Assembly: GCA_035539175.1 (NCBI GenBank)
Contig: DATLIY010000013.1
Span: forward strand, 62,001-126,000
Direction of reading: 5' to 3'
Origin: Acidisarcina sp.
Lineage (GTDB): Bacteria > Acidobacteriota > Terriglobia > Terriglobales > Acidobacteriaceae
Length of the DNA: 64,000 nt
This document shows positions 9,890 through 17,672 of this stretch, one piece after another; within the stretch, counting starts at the first letter, position 1; the number at the start of each line of letters is the position of its first letter. Under the pieces are notes generated by a model. It was not told the origin of the DNA. It searched no databases and was given only the letters and a program-made list of their open reading frames with translations. Made by a program: the position numbers and the translations under genes.

Positions 9890-11701
9890 TCAGAAACGAA
9901 CGGTGTGGCGTGGATACCAGATAACCTGGGCTGTTGTCGCGAAGTTGTTCTGGGTGCCGGTGGAGAGAAAAGGTGCCTTCCACTGCTCGTATTGCACCGA
10001 GGCATGCACCTCTACATCCGGCTTGATGCGTTTGACCATGGCGAGCGAAACATTATTCTGCGTGGTTCCAAGTGGCACGAAATCCTTGGGCGCCTTGACC
10101 CGCCGGTAGGAGAGTTGGATGGACTCATTCGGGCTCAGATGGTAGGTGAGCCACGCCTGACCCCCTTTGGATTCGCGCCCGATCCAATCCCCGAACATCA
10201 TGCCCTTGTTGGTATACCCGTGGCGCTGCACATTCTCCCAATACAGAAATTTGCCGCCGGTGGTGGACTGGCTGACAGGGTCGGTTGAGACTCCTTCCAC
10301 ACGCAAATCCAACTGGTGCAGACGGGGGAACTTGGCGAGATAAATTCCGGGCCGGACACCGGAGCGCCGTGGCGCGCTGATGGGGCTGACGTCGTCGTGG
10401 ACTTCGGAGTCGGTGTACAGCGTCACCCAATCGCGAAGATACGGAAGCCTGTAGCTGAAGTCGAAACTACCAAAGCGCGCCCCAGGATCGTTGCGTGAAT
10501 TCTTCTCCGCTACGCTTACGTTCTGGAAGCTGAAGAAGCTCTTAAAGAAACTGTGGAGAGTGATGGGAACATGTCCCTTGCCGCCCCAGATGACGGTGCG
10601 CTCAAAGCCGAATTCGAGGTTTCGCGTGGGCTTGAAGCTGATCTTCTCGGCGTGCATCCAGGGATCGTTGGGGTAGGTATGGCCCTTCAGGCTGCCGATG
10701 AGGAAGTCATAGCGAAACGGCCCCGTGATGCGCGAGAGTCCCGGAACATAGACAGGCTCGGTGCGGTTGATGCGAAATGCGTAGATGTTCTCCGCATTGT
10801 TGCTGTAAGCCATGCTGCCGCCCTGCGCAGGGCCCATCCACGCATCGCTTTTGCCAAAGGAGACCTCATTGTGCAGGATGCTCGCCGAAAGGTTCGCCTC
10901 CACGATGCGGAAGACGTTGGCATCCGCGATCGGGCCAGTGGGCAGGGTGGCCTGTGCCGGACCGAAGGGAACCTGGTCAATGGCCGAGAGCGCCTCGGAT
11001 ACCTGGGACGAGTAGCCAGCCGCAGAGGGAGCATGTTGATATTCCCCACGCACGTAGAGGGAGAACCGCCCCGCGGCTTCCGTCGCCGCACTGAATCCAG
11101 TGACGTTGTTCAGCCCTTCCCGATTGGGCCTGCCGTAATCGTTGATGAAGGTCTGGCCGGCGTGGAAGCTGTCGTTGAGCGGCGTGCCCGAAACGCCCTG
11201 GATCCGTGTATACACGGATTCAAGCTGCGCCCATCCCACGGTGTTGTCCGTGGCCTCCGGATCTCTCATCAGCTCGCGGCGAACGGCCGCATAGATCTCA
11301 CGCGCCTCCTCGTTGTTTTCACCATCGTCGAGTTTGTCCGCGGTTTCGCGCAGGATATTCCTCGTGCTCTCCCGCGTCCACGGGCGCAGGCCGATAAAGG
11401 CCGAATCTGCATAGCCAAGAGAGAAGAGGCGAAGGACAGCAGGATAGATCCAGCTATCGACAGGGATATAAGGCGACCCCATCTGGTAAAGGTCAGGAAT
11501 GGGCTCGATGGGCTGGAGTGTCTGCGAGTGGGATGGCGCCACGGGGATGTGGGATCCCAAAGGCCCTTGCGCCGCCAGCGGGACGCTCGAAGCGGTACCG
11601 GCGGACTCCTGGGAAAACATACATGCGGCGGGCAGAAAAAGAGCTCCCGCCATCAGTGGCATTGCAAAAGAAAGCAGCTTCACGCCTACCTCAGTGTTCA
11701 A
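9890..11701 (-). CDS. Capsule assembly Wzi-family outer-membrane protein (copy 1)
   Basis: The 603-residue protein has an N-terminal signal sequence (LSFAMPLMAGALFLPAACMF). YIPVDSWIYPAVLRLFSLGY follows, the helical segment that opens Wzi-family proteins, then a long alternating beta pattern expected of an outer-membrane barrel. Phrases such as SFGKSDAWMGPAQGG and FRYDFLIGSLKGH are shared with the neighbouring copy. Wzi of E. coli is a lectin-like barrel that anchors K-type capsule at the surface; a related polysaccharide-anchoring role is inferred. No capsule polymerase or export genes are visible nearby. The gene lies 120 bases downstream of its paralogue. Confidence 0.78.
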   Translation of the reverse strand: MNTEVGVKLLSFAMPLMAGALFLPAACMFSQESAGTASSVPLAAQGPLGSHIPVAPSHSQTLQPIEPIPDLYQMGSPYIPVDSWIYPAVLRLFSLGYADSAFIGLRPWTRESTRNILRETADKLDDGENNEEAREIYAAVRRELMRDPEATDNTVGWAQLESVYTRIQGVSGTPLNDSFHAGQTFINDYGRPNREGLNNVTGFSAATEAAGRFSLYVRGEYQHAPSAAGYSSQVSEALSAIDQVPFGPAQATLPTGPIADANVFRIVEANLSASILHNEVSFGKSDAWMGPAQGGSMAYSNNAENIYAFRINRTEPVYVPGLSRITGPFRYDFLIGSLKGHTYPNDPWMHAEKISFKPTRNLEFGFERTVIWGGKGHVPITLHSFFKSFFSFQNVSVAEKNSRNDPGARFGSFDFSYRLPYLRDWVTLYTDSEVHDDVSPISAPRRSGVRPGIYLAKFPRLHQLDLRVEGVSTDPVSQSTTGGKFLYWENVQRHGYTNKGMMFGDWIGRESKGGQAWLTYHLSPNESIQLSYRRVKAPKDFVPLGTTQNNVSLAMVKRIKPDVEVHASVQYEQWKAPFLSTGTQNNFATTAQVIWYPRHTVRF

Positions 11702-11760
11702 GAACCCGAAAGCTCGGGAAATAAATCAAACCGTTGCACGTGGAGAACCCGCCAGAAGGG

Positions 11761-11801
11761 AAGGGGATTCGAAGATTCTTAGATTCAGATTCAATCCCCT
11801 T
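11761..11801 (-). terminator. Stem-loop between the two Wzi genes
   Basis: AAGGGGATT at 11761-11769 pairs with AATCCCCTT at 11793-11801, and the loop contains further AGATTC/GAATCT complementarity. It begins about 20 bases after the upstream copy's stop. No T-run follows, so it may be a weak terminator or an mRNA-stabilising hairpin. Confidence 0.4.
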
Positions 11802-11821
11802 CTTGTCGTCTATATCGGCGT

Positions 11822-13792
11822 TTAGCGGGAAAGGCCTATCTTGGGATACCACGTAATCTGCAGGTTCCCGGATACGTCGCTCTGTTTGCCCGTATGCAGC
11901 AGCGGAATCCACCAGCGCTCATACTGCACGCTGGTATTCAATTCGATATTCCGCGACAGACGCTTAACCAGCTTCACGCTGAAGTCTGTCTGCGATCCTC
12001 CGCCCGCCCACAGACGGGTGTCGATCTTGGAGTCGCGATACTGCGCCTGCACCTGTTCCCGTGGGGAGAGCCAGTAGGTGAGCCAGCCCTGATATCCGGT
12101 GCTGTCGCGTCCGATCCAGTCGGCAACCAGAAAGCCCTTATTGGTATACCCATCTTTGTAGGCATGGTTGGTGTAGGTGATGCCGGCACTATGCGCCTGG
12201 TTCGAATAGGGAGCTTCAAAGCGGAGATCGAACCTGGGAGCGCCTGGAAGGTGCGAGATGTAAATGCCCGGTCTCCACGAAGATCGGCGGAAGTTGGCCA
12301 GCGGCGATGGGTCATCATCGCAAATGGAGTCGGTATAGATGGTCACGCTCTTGCGCAGGAATGGCAGCCGCCAGCGAAAATCAAATCCACCGCGACGGTC
12401 GCCAACGTCGTAGGCTCTCTCTCCCGCGTTCGGCTGATCGCCTACGCTGGTAAAGCTGTTCCAGAAGTTTCCAAAGGTGAGCGGGTGATACCCCTTGCCG
12501 GCAAACTCGTCTGTCCGCGAGAAGCCGAACTCAAGATCCTTGGTAGGGTGAATGCTCACCTTATTGCCAAATACCCAGGGATTGTTAGGACTGCGGTGTC
12601 CCTTGAAATCGCCGAAGAAGTTGTCGGTACGAATCGTTCCAATGATGCGCGACAAGAATGGAATGTAGAGCGGTTCGACACGATTGATGCGCAGCATATA
12701 GATGGGCTCGGCGTTGTTGCTGTACAGCATCGCACCGCCTTGAGCCGGGCCCCACCACATATCACTCTTGCCAACGGAGATTTCGGTTCCCCATACGTGA
12801 TATCCGAGATAGGCGTTGAGAATGCGGAAGTTGTCACGCGTCCCCGTGGCAAAGGAGTTGGGCACACCAATGTTGGAGTCCGCGATGGAGGTCACTGACT
12901 GCACACTCAGCGGCTCGGCGGCCAGGCCGGGAGCGTGCTGATACTCGCCGCGAACATACAGGGTGAACCTGCCGGCTTCCGCCCGCGCGCTGCCGCCCAG
13001 TTGCAGGTTGAAGCCGTCCGCATAGGGCCTTCCATAGTTGTTGATGATCGTCTGCCCAAAGTGGAAGCTATCGGTCAACGGCTGGCCGCCAATCTGCAGC
13101 AGGTTGCCGTAAACCGATTCAACGTGAGCATTCACCTGGGGAGCGCGGAGGTCGGTTAGCAATTCGCTCTGCAGGGAACTGAAGAGCTCCCGCGCAACCG
13201 TGTCTTGCGGGTTGTCATCCAGCTTCGTTTCTGTGATCTCCAGCATGTGGGCCACGTTTAAACGCGTCCACGGCCGTTCTCCGAAGAATGCCGTATCGAT
13301 GTATCCCAGCCCCGCAAGACGGTCCAGAGCTGGATACATCCAGCTATCCATGGGGATATAGGTCGATCCTGCAGAACTGATATGGCGAACAGGGTCGCTC
13401 GGCTTGTACACCTTGGGCAGCGGGGGATTCTCTTTCGCTCCAGCAGATTTGGGGCTGCCTGACGGTTGGGGGGTGCTTGGAGCTTCAGGGGTGACCGCCG
13501 GGCTGCTGGGGGCCGTCTGTGGGGCCGTCTGTGGGGTCGTCTCCTGCTGCTCCGTTGCCGGAGCCGGGGGAGCGCCCTCAGGTAGCTTCGGGTTCACCTC
13601 AACCTCGCCGGGATCGTCCGACCTGGGGGTGTTTTGCGTCTCACTCTGGGGCTGCGCAGCAGGAGTGCTTTGCTGAAAAGGCATCGCGGCAACCGGAGAT
13701 AATTCGCTCTCAAGCGGAAGCGCCATTGCCGCCGGAACCACAGAAACACACGTCACCACAAAACTGGCCAAACAAAGAAATCTCACTTGCAC
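11822..13792 (-). CDS. Capsule assembly Wzi-family outer-membrane protein (copy 2)
   Basis: The 656-residue protein has a signal peptide (VTCVSVVPAAMALPLE). A Pro/Ala/Gln-rich linker of about 100 residues follows, then STYIPMDSWMYPALDRLAGLGY, matching the start of the Wzi domain in the downstream copy. SVGKSDMWWGPAQGGAMLYSN and TNKGFLVADWIGRDSTGYQG are likewise shared. The remainder is beta-rich, as expected for an outer-membrane barrel. The long low-complexity linker is absent from copy 1, so the two are diverged paralogues rather than a recent duplication. The pair probably acts in anchoring surface or extracellular polysaccharide, inferred from the Wzi family only. Confidence 0.78.
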   Translation of the reverse strand: MQVRFLCLASFVVTCVSVVPAAMALPLESELSPVAAMPFQQSTPAAQPQSETQNTPRSDDPGEVEVNPKLPEGAPPAPATEQQETTPQTAPQTAPSSPAVTPEAPSTPQPSGSPKSAGAKENPPLPKVYKPSDPVRHISSAGSTYIPMDSWMYPALDRLAGLGYIDTAFFGERPWTRLNVAHMLEITETKLDDNPQDTVARELFSSLQSELLTDLRAPQVNAHVESVYGNLLQIGGQPLTDSFHFGQTIINNYGRPYADGFNLQLGGSARAEAGRFTLYVRGEYQHAPGLAAEPLSVQSVTSIADSNIGVPNSFATGTRDNFRILNAYLGYHVWGTEISVGKSDMWWGPAQGGAMLYSNNAEPIYMLRINRVEPLYIPFLSRIIGTIRTDNFFGDFKGHRSPNNPWVFGNKVSIHPTKDLEFGFSRTDEFAGKGYHPLTFGNFWNSFTSVGDQPNAGERAYDVGDRRGGFDFRWRLPFLRKSVTIYTDSICDDDPSPLANFRRSSWRPGIYISHLPGAPRFDLRFEAPYSNQAHSAGITYTNHAYKDGYTNKGFLVADWIGRDSTGYQGWLTYWLSPREQVQAQYRDSKIDTRLWAGGGSQTDFSVKLVKRLSRNIELNTSVQYERWWIPLLHTGKQSDVSGNLQITWYPKIGLSR

Positions 13793-14090
13793 CTCAAGAC
13801 TGGTTCTTCTGTTTACGCCTGCTCCAATGGCAGCACGTTTTCAGCAATGAATATAGTTAAATGGTCACAGGCAGAATCGTTCAGAGGTTACTCCACGCTT
13901 ACTCCAACCTACTGAAAGCGTACTCCGGGGTCAAACGATGGGCATGGGAGCCGGTCAGCTCGCGATCCCATCATCCGGGAAAAGCGCCATTGCTGTTGGA
14001 CGCAGCAGATGCTTCCAACTCTGCTGTTCCACATGGCTCCCCACGCGGTCCGGCTCGATTGCCCAGACTGCTGGAGCACGGTTTACCGGA
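13793..14090. other. Intergenic region downstream of the E1-like gene
   Basis: This 298-base gap lies upstream of a Wzi gene and downstream of the E1-like gene, both on the minus strand. The only structure is a loose inverted repeat GATGGG...CCCATC at about 13937-13975, possibly a weak terminator. No small ORF with a credible ribosome-binding site was found. Confidence 0.4.
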
Positions 14091-14954
14091 TCACGGCCTC
14101 TTCAACAATTCTCTCTGAAAGTTTTCGAGAGCCGTCTGCTTTCGCCTTTCGCTGAAAAGTCCCTTGCGTGTCAGGTAGTCCTCCATCAGGCGTAGAGGAT
14201 CGACCAGTGGCCAGGAGGGCCTGCAATCGATCAGCGTCGGTCCACCGCCCTGGCGAGCCCGCGTAATCGCCTCAAAGGCCACTCTGTATACGGCGACCAC
14301 GTCATTGCCATCCACCGGAATGCCGGGAAAGCCAGATTTCTCCGCCTGGCGGCTGACGTCGGGTGCGCCGGACTGCCGCTTGCCCGGCGCGGGATCGGCT
14401 GCGAGATCCTGCTGCGCGACGAAGACCATGGGCAGGTGGTGGCGGCCGGCGAAATCCAGCGTCCTGTCCCAGGCTTTGATCGCTGCGGGTCCCTTTCCAG
14501 AAAAGACGACGACGATATCGCTGCGATGCAGTCTCTTGCTCTCAAGAGCGGCATGGGTGGCAGCCTTCATCTGCGCTGCGATGGTCGCAGGCCGCGTCCG
14601 GCCGTTCTGCGAGCCATTACCGGATGCTGCCGGGCCGACGAATGGCGCAAGAATCGCCGCGGGTGGAATGCCCTGGATCAGGCTCGTGCTGCGATCGAGA
14701 TTCGCCGGAGCAATCGTGTCCGTTGGGAGCAGATCGACTGCTACGCCAACGACTGTAGCCTCGTGTCCCACGGTTGAGTTACCGTTGCGCGCACTCCTCG
14801 GCAGCAGCTGGGCTGCCTGCTCCTCCATTACCCGGCATTGGAGCATCGCTGTGTAGATCTGCCTCAGCTTGTTATCGCTGATGAGCGAGAAGCCATTCTT
14901 CGCCGCCGTTGCAGCAGGCTTTTTCTGAACCCTGGTTGTACCGCTTGTAGCCAT
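14091..14954 (-). CDS. Degenerate E1-alpha-like (thiamine-diphosphate enzyme fold) protein
   Basis: The 287-residue protein aligns by eye with the alpha subunit of 2-oxo-acid dehydrogenases. LRQIYTAMLQCRVMEEQA matches the opening helix, TVGHEATVVGVAVDLLPTD matches the GQEA segment, and HHLPMVFVA (172-180) matches the LPVIFV strand. The ThDP/Mg motif that should read GDG...NN is instead GKG (153-155) with QQD after the strand. The catalytic-loop histidine region is also not recognisable. No beta subunit, E2 or lipoyl gene is adjacent. I infer an enzyme-derived protein that has lost cofactor binding. Start at 14954 avoids an N-terminal extension of 64 residues that matches nothing. Confidence 0.6.
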   Translation of the reverse strand: MATSGTTRVQKKPAATAAKNGFSLISDNKLRQIYTAMLQCRVMEEQAAQLLPRSARNGNSTVGHEATVVGVAVDLLPTDTIAPANLDRSTSLIQGIPPAAILAPFVGPAASGNGSQNGRTRPATIAAQMKAATHAALESKRLHRSDIVVVFSGKGPAAIKAWDRTLDFAGRHHLPMVFVAQQDLAADPAPGKRQSGAPDVSRQAEKSGFPGIPVDGNDVVAVYRVAFEAITRARQGGGPTLIDCRPSWPLVDPLRLMEDYLTRKGLFSERRKQTALENFQRELLKRP

Positions 14955-15065
14955 CTGTGCAGAGACCCTCGGGTGGATTGTAAATGGAGGGGCGTCGCTC
15001 CATCGCAAGCGGTTGTGGCGTTCCGCGGTCGGTGGGCTATTGCCTGCAAATGTGTGCACGTGGGA

Positions 15066-15097
15066 TTTGCACAAAAGTGTGAAAAAGCTTGTGCAAA
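15066..15097. promoter_or_regulatory. Inverted repeat TTTGCACAA / TTGTGCAAA upstream of the E1-like gene
   Basis: Two perfect 9-base arms (15066-15074 and 15089-15097) are separated by 14 bases. A further TGTGCA lies just outside near 15053. The element is 112-143 bases upstream of the start at 14954. It could be an operator for a dimeric regulator or an RNA hairpin. Confidence 0.45.
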
Positions 15098-15147
15098 GCT
15101 CGGTACAAACGCTGGGAAATCCACGAGCCATGCGGCTCCGGAACACT

Positions 15148-15167
15148 CTGCACCAAAAATGGTGCAG
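15148..15167 (-). terminator. Hairpin after argJ
   Basis: On the minus strand CTGCACC-ATTTTT-GGTGCAG forms a 7-bp stem 15 bases after the argJ stop. The T-run is in the loop rather than after the stem, so termination efficiency is doubtful. Confidence 0.35.
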
Positions 15168-15182
15168 TGATGGAAAGACCTT

Positions 15183-16406
15183 TTAGGTAGAGTAGTCCGC
15201 GTTGATGTGGACGTACTCGGTCGTGAGGTCCGTCGTCCAGAATCGGCAGCGTCCCGCGCCGATACCCAGCGAGAGGCGGATCCGGTATTCGCGCTGCATC
15301 AGGTATTTGTGTGCGGCGGCTTCATCGAAGCGTGGCGAGCGTCCGCCATCGCGGCAGATCTCCAGATCGCCAAACCAGACGTCGATCTTCGCCGGATCGA
15401 TGGCCACGCCAGAGGCTCCAGCGGCGGAGAGCAGGCGACCCCAGTTGGGGTCACATCCCGCCCAGGCTGTCTTGACGAGCGGGGAGTGGGCAATGGCCTT
15501 GGCCACGGTGAGCGCGTCGGCGTCGCTGGGGGCGCCATCGATCTCCAACTCCACCATATGCGTGATGCCTTCGCCATCGGAGACAACCTGCTTGGCCAAC
15601 GAGGTGCAGACCTGCGTCAACGCCTGCTGGAACGCGGGCGCGGAGGCAGCATCGATGGCGGCTCCGCTTGCACCCGAGGCCAGGAGCAGAACCGTGTCAT
15701 TGGTGGAGGTGTCCCCATCCACCGAGATGCAGTTGAAGCTGACCTTGACCGCTGCCTGCAGAAAGGTGTCGAGGGCGGCGGGTTCCACCTGGGCATCCGT
15801 CAGGATATACACCAGCATGGTGGCGTGCGGGATGAGCTGAGGCCCGATCATGCCTGAGCCTTTTCCTACGGCCACGATGCGGACTTTCTTGCCGCCGACA
15901 TCGAGGGTAGCTGCGGCGACTTTCTCACGGGTATCCGTGGTCATAATGGCCAGGGCGAGCTGGTGCAGATGCTCGGCGCTGCTTCCCATATCCGCCTGGA
16001 GCTTCGGCAGGGCCGCCACCAGCTTCTCCGCGGGCAGCGGCACGCCAATAATCCCGGTTGAGGAAGGGAAGACCTCATAGTCCTGGCAGCCGAAGGTTTC
16101 GGCAGCGGCTCCGCAGACACGCTTGGCTGCATCCAGACCCGCCTCGCCGGTGGCGCAATTCGCGTTGCCCGCATTGATCGCCACTACCCGTATGTGGCCC
16201 GCTGTTCGGCTCAGGTGGATCTTATCCACGATCAGGGGCGCGGCGATGACCCGGTTCGCGGTAAACATGGCTGCGGCGCTGGCACGCTCGGGGGCTACGA
16301 TGCAGGCAAAATCCGAGCGGCCACTGGCCTTCAGGCCGGCCCTCACGGCAGAAAAGAGAAAACCGCCCGGTACGGCGTCGTCGGAGAGAAAAGTTGTCGA
16401 GTTCAT
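15183..16406 (-). CDS. argJ: Bifunctional glutamate N-acetyltransferase / ornithine acetyltransferase
   Basis: ArgJ moves the acetyl group from N-acetylornithine to glutamate (cyclic arginine pathway) and in many bacteria also uses acetyl-CoA. The 407-residue precursor is of normal length. Self-cleavage occurs before a threonine, seen here as KGSGMIGPQLIPHATMLVY, giving Ala195/Thr196 as the processing site and new nucleophile. AIMTTDTREK, the substrate-binding WAGCDPNWGRLLSA segment and the C-terminal YVHINADYST are further hallmarks. Whether it is monofunctional or bifunctional cannot be read from sequence. No other arginine-biosynthesis gene is in the window, but arginine is also the precursor used by the putrescine genes near 45 kb. 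Confidence 0.95.
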   Translation of the reverse strand: MNSTTFLSDDAVPGGFLFSAVRAGLKASGRSDFACIVAPERASAAAMFTANRVIAAPLIVDKIHLSRTAGHIRVVAINAGNANCATGEAGLDAAKRVCGAAAETFGCQDYEVFPSSTGIIGVPLPAEKLVAALPKLQADMGSSAEHLHQLALAIMTTDTREKVAAATLDVGGKKVRIVAVGKGSGMIGPQLIPHATMLVYILTDAQVEPAALDTFLQAAVKVSFNCISVDGDTSTNDTVLLLASGASGAAIDAASAPAFQQALTQVCTSLAKQVVSDGEGITHMVELEIDGAPSDADALTVAKAIAHSPLVKTAWAGCDPNWGRLLSAAGASGVAIDPAKIDVWFGDLEICRDGGRSPRFDEAAAHKYLMQREYRIRLSLGIGAGRCRFWTTDLTTEYVHINADYST

Positions 16407-16455
16407 GGTGAGCCCTTTTACTCTATCAAGTTGCTGGTGTTCGAGGAGAAACCTG

Positions 16456-17253
16456 TTGGCTCATGTACCAGAAGCTGCAACCGATTTTCTGCGTTTCCGA
16501 AACGTCAACGTCGCCCGTGGCGAATCCATCGTCCTGCACGACATCAATCTGAACATTGCAGCGGGGGAGCACGTCGCGATTCTGGGGCCGAACGGCTGTG
16601 GCAAATCCACCCTGATCAAGACGATCGCCTGTGAGTGCTATCCGATTGTCCGGCCCGGCATGCAGGTCAACATCTACGGGCGGGAGCGATGGGATCTGAC
16701 CGAGCTGCGCAAGCATCTTGGGGTGGTCCAGTCCGGCCTGCCCGGCGTGCAGACCCAGAGGACCACCGGCCTCGATGCTGTGATTGCAGGCTTCTTTTCT
16801 GCGTCCACTTTATGGCCGAACCTTAAAGTGATGGATGAGATGAAGATGAGGGCGCATGAGGCCCTGGAGAGGCTGACATCGGAGTATCTTGCTGCCAAAC
16901 TGGTGGGGAAGATGTCGAGCGGCGAGAAGCGGCGCATCCTGATTGCGAGAGCCCTGGTCCATCGGCCTCGGACTCTGCTGCTCGACGAGCCATCGAATGA
17001 GCTGGATCTGGCAGCCCAGCGGGAGCTGCGCGAGATGCTGCGGCGCCTTGCCCGGGAGGGAACCGGAATCCTGATGGTGACGCACCACCTGCCGGACATT
17101 ATCCCCGAGATGGAACGGGTGCTGCTGATGAAGGAGGGCCGTATCGCCGGCGATGGCTCCAAGAGGTCGATGTTGACTCCGGCTTCCTTGCAGATGCTCT
17201 TCGGCGTACCTGTGGATGTAGCCGAGCGGGATGGCTTTTTTTATTCCTGGTAA
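16456..17253 (+). CDS. Stand-alone ABC transporter ATP-binding protein
   Basis: The 265-residue ATPase has Walker A GPNGCGKST (44-52), a variant signature motif MSSGEKRRILIARAL, Walker B TLLLDEPSNELD, and the switch histidine in VTHHLPDII. No permease or binding-protein gene adjoins it, so its partner must be encoded elsewhere. The overall look is that of the YlmA/ModF-like group of single-domain ATPases. I start it at TTG 16456, eight bases after CGAGGAG, because the ATG at 16405 would overlap the divergent argJ start codon and add a cysteine-rich stretch unlike the family. The start is uncertain; the gene is not. Confidence 0.85.
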   Translation: MAHVPEAATDFLRFRNVNVARGESIVLHDINLNIAAGEHVAILGPNGCGKSTLIKTIACECYPIVRPGMQVNIYGRERWDLTELRKHLGVVQSGLPGVQTQRTTGLDAVIAGFFSASTLWPNLKVMDEMKMRAHEALERLTSEYLAAKLVGKMSSGEKRRILIARALVHRPRTLLLDEPSNELDLAAQRELREMLRRLAREGTGILMVTHHLPDIIPEMERVLLMKEGRIAGDGSKRSMLTPASLQMLFGVPVDVAERDGFFYSW

Positions 17254-17282
17254 AGGGAGTTTTTACCCCGTGGATAGGGCGG

Positions 17283-17311
17283 TTGACGGGCGCGCCCTCC
17301 CGGCCTAATCT
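17283..17311 (+). promoter_or_regulatory. Sigma-70-type promoter of the thiG leader RNA
   Basis: TTGACG (17283-17288) and TAATCT (17306-17311) are separated by exactly 17 bases; each hexamer matches consensus at five or four of six positions. Transcription would begin near 17318. Confidence 0.6.
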
Positions 17312-17344
17312 GCAGGTACACGGGAAAGGAGGATGATCCAGCCT

Positions 17345-17398
17345 ATGAAGATTGAACCAAGTTGTTGCAGGAATCAACGTGAGGTGACTGAGGCTTAG
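17345..17398 (+). CDS. 17-codon mini-ORF with tandem cysteines (possible leader peptide)
   Basis: The frame encodes [18 protein letters not shown] near-perfect ribosome-binding site AAAGGAGG (17325-17332) lies 12 bases before the ATG; the alternative ATG at 17333 touches it and cannot be used. The adjacent Cys-Cys codons recall cysteine-responsive leader peptides described ahead of sulfur-metabolism genes in other phyla. ThiG uses sulfur that ultimately comes from cysteine. The last codons form the 5' arm of the P1 helix. A leader-peptide role is inference only. Confidence 0.4.
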   Translation: MKIEPSCCRNQREVTEA

Positions 17399-17516
17399 GG
17401 CTCTGCGCTCTAGACCTGGCGAAACCGCAATCCACTCGCCGAGGCCCACTTTCAATCCCGTACTCCCGGGATTTGAAGGCGCGGATGCCTCAGGTCAAAC
17501 CCAACAGTTCACCGGT

Positions 17517-17560
17517 GATGGGCTCGCCGCCAGAGATGGCAGCGAGCCCATCACTTTTAT
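17517..17560 (+). terminator. Rho-independent terminator between leader RNA and thiG
   Basis: GATGGGCTCGC (17517-17527) pairs perfectly over 11 bases with GCGAGCCCATC (17542-17552) around a 14-base loop. ACTTTTAT follows. It lies 112 bases before thiG, so it would cut off read-through unless antagonised. Confidence 0.8.
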
Positions 17561-17672
17561 GACTCCAAGTTTGCCATTGGACGCTCAAGGGAGTGGAAGT
17601 ATTGGAGAGAAAATCGTCTCCGTCGATTTTCTCGTTTGTCATGCCGCGTACATCCGGTCTTACAATAGCGGT

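Larger units (their letters stand above)
17318..17560 (+). ncRNA. Putative structured leader or small RNA upstream of thiG
   Basis: Between the promoter and a terminator the sequence folds by eye into an enclosed multi-branch structure. P1 is CTGAGGC (17388-17394) with GCCTCAG (17487-17493). Inside are GGGC/GCCC (17398-17401 with 17444-17447) enclosing GGCGA/TCGCC (17418-17422 with 17436-17440). A 12-pair arm, CTTTCAATCCCG (17449-17460) with CGGGATTTGAAG (17467-17478), has one mismatch. P1 overlaps the end of the Cys-Cys mini-ORF, so translation could affect folding. It does not match the TPP riboswitch consensus as I know it. It may be an attenuator for thiG or an independent small RNA. Confidence 0.5.
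17254..17672 (+). other. Intergenic region ahead of thiG holding a promoter, mini-ORF, RNA structure and terminator
   Basis: These 419 bases contain, in order, a consensus-like promoter (17283-17311), a Cys-Cys mini-ORF (17345-17398), a branched RNA structure (17388-17493) and an intrinsic terminator (17517-17560). About 110 bases with no visible feature then precede thiG. The elements are listed separately. Confidence 0.6.

Noticed and set aside
14955-15146. N-terminal extension of the E1-like protein
   Set aside because: The 64 extra residues are Cys/His/Phe-rich and unlike the family, and would cover the inverted-repeat operator candidate.
16405-16455. ATG start for the ABC ATPase at 16405
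   Set aside because: It overlaps the divergent argJ start codon, encodes a cysteine-rich stretch unlike the family, and lacks a ribosome-binding site.
17388-17493. TPP or glycine riboswitch upstream of thiG
   Set aside because: CTGAGG and CTCAGGTCAAA strings are reminiscent, but the conserved TPP core (CUGAGA, ACCUGAU) and the full glycine-aptamer core are not present. I report an unnamed structure instead.
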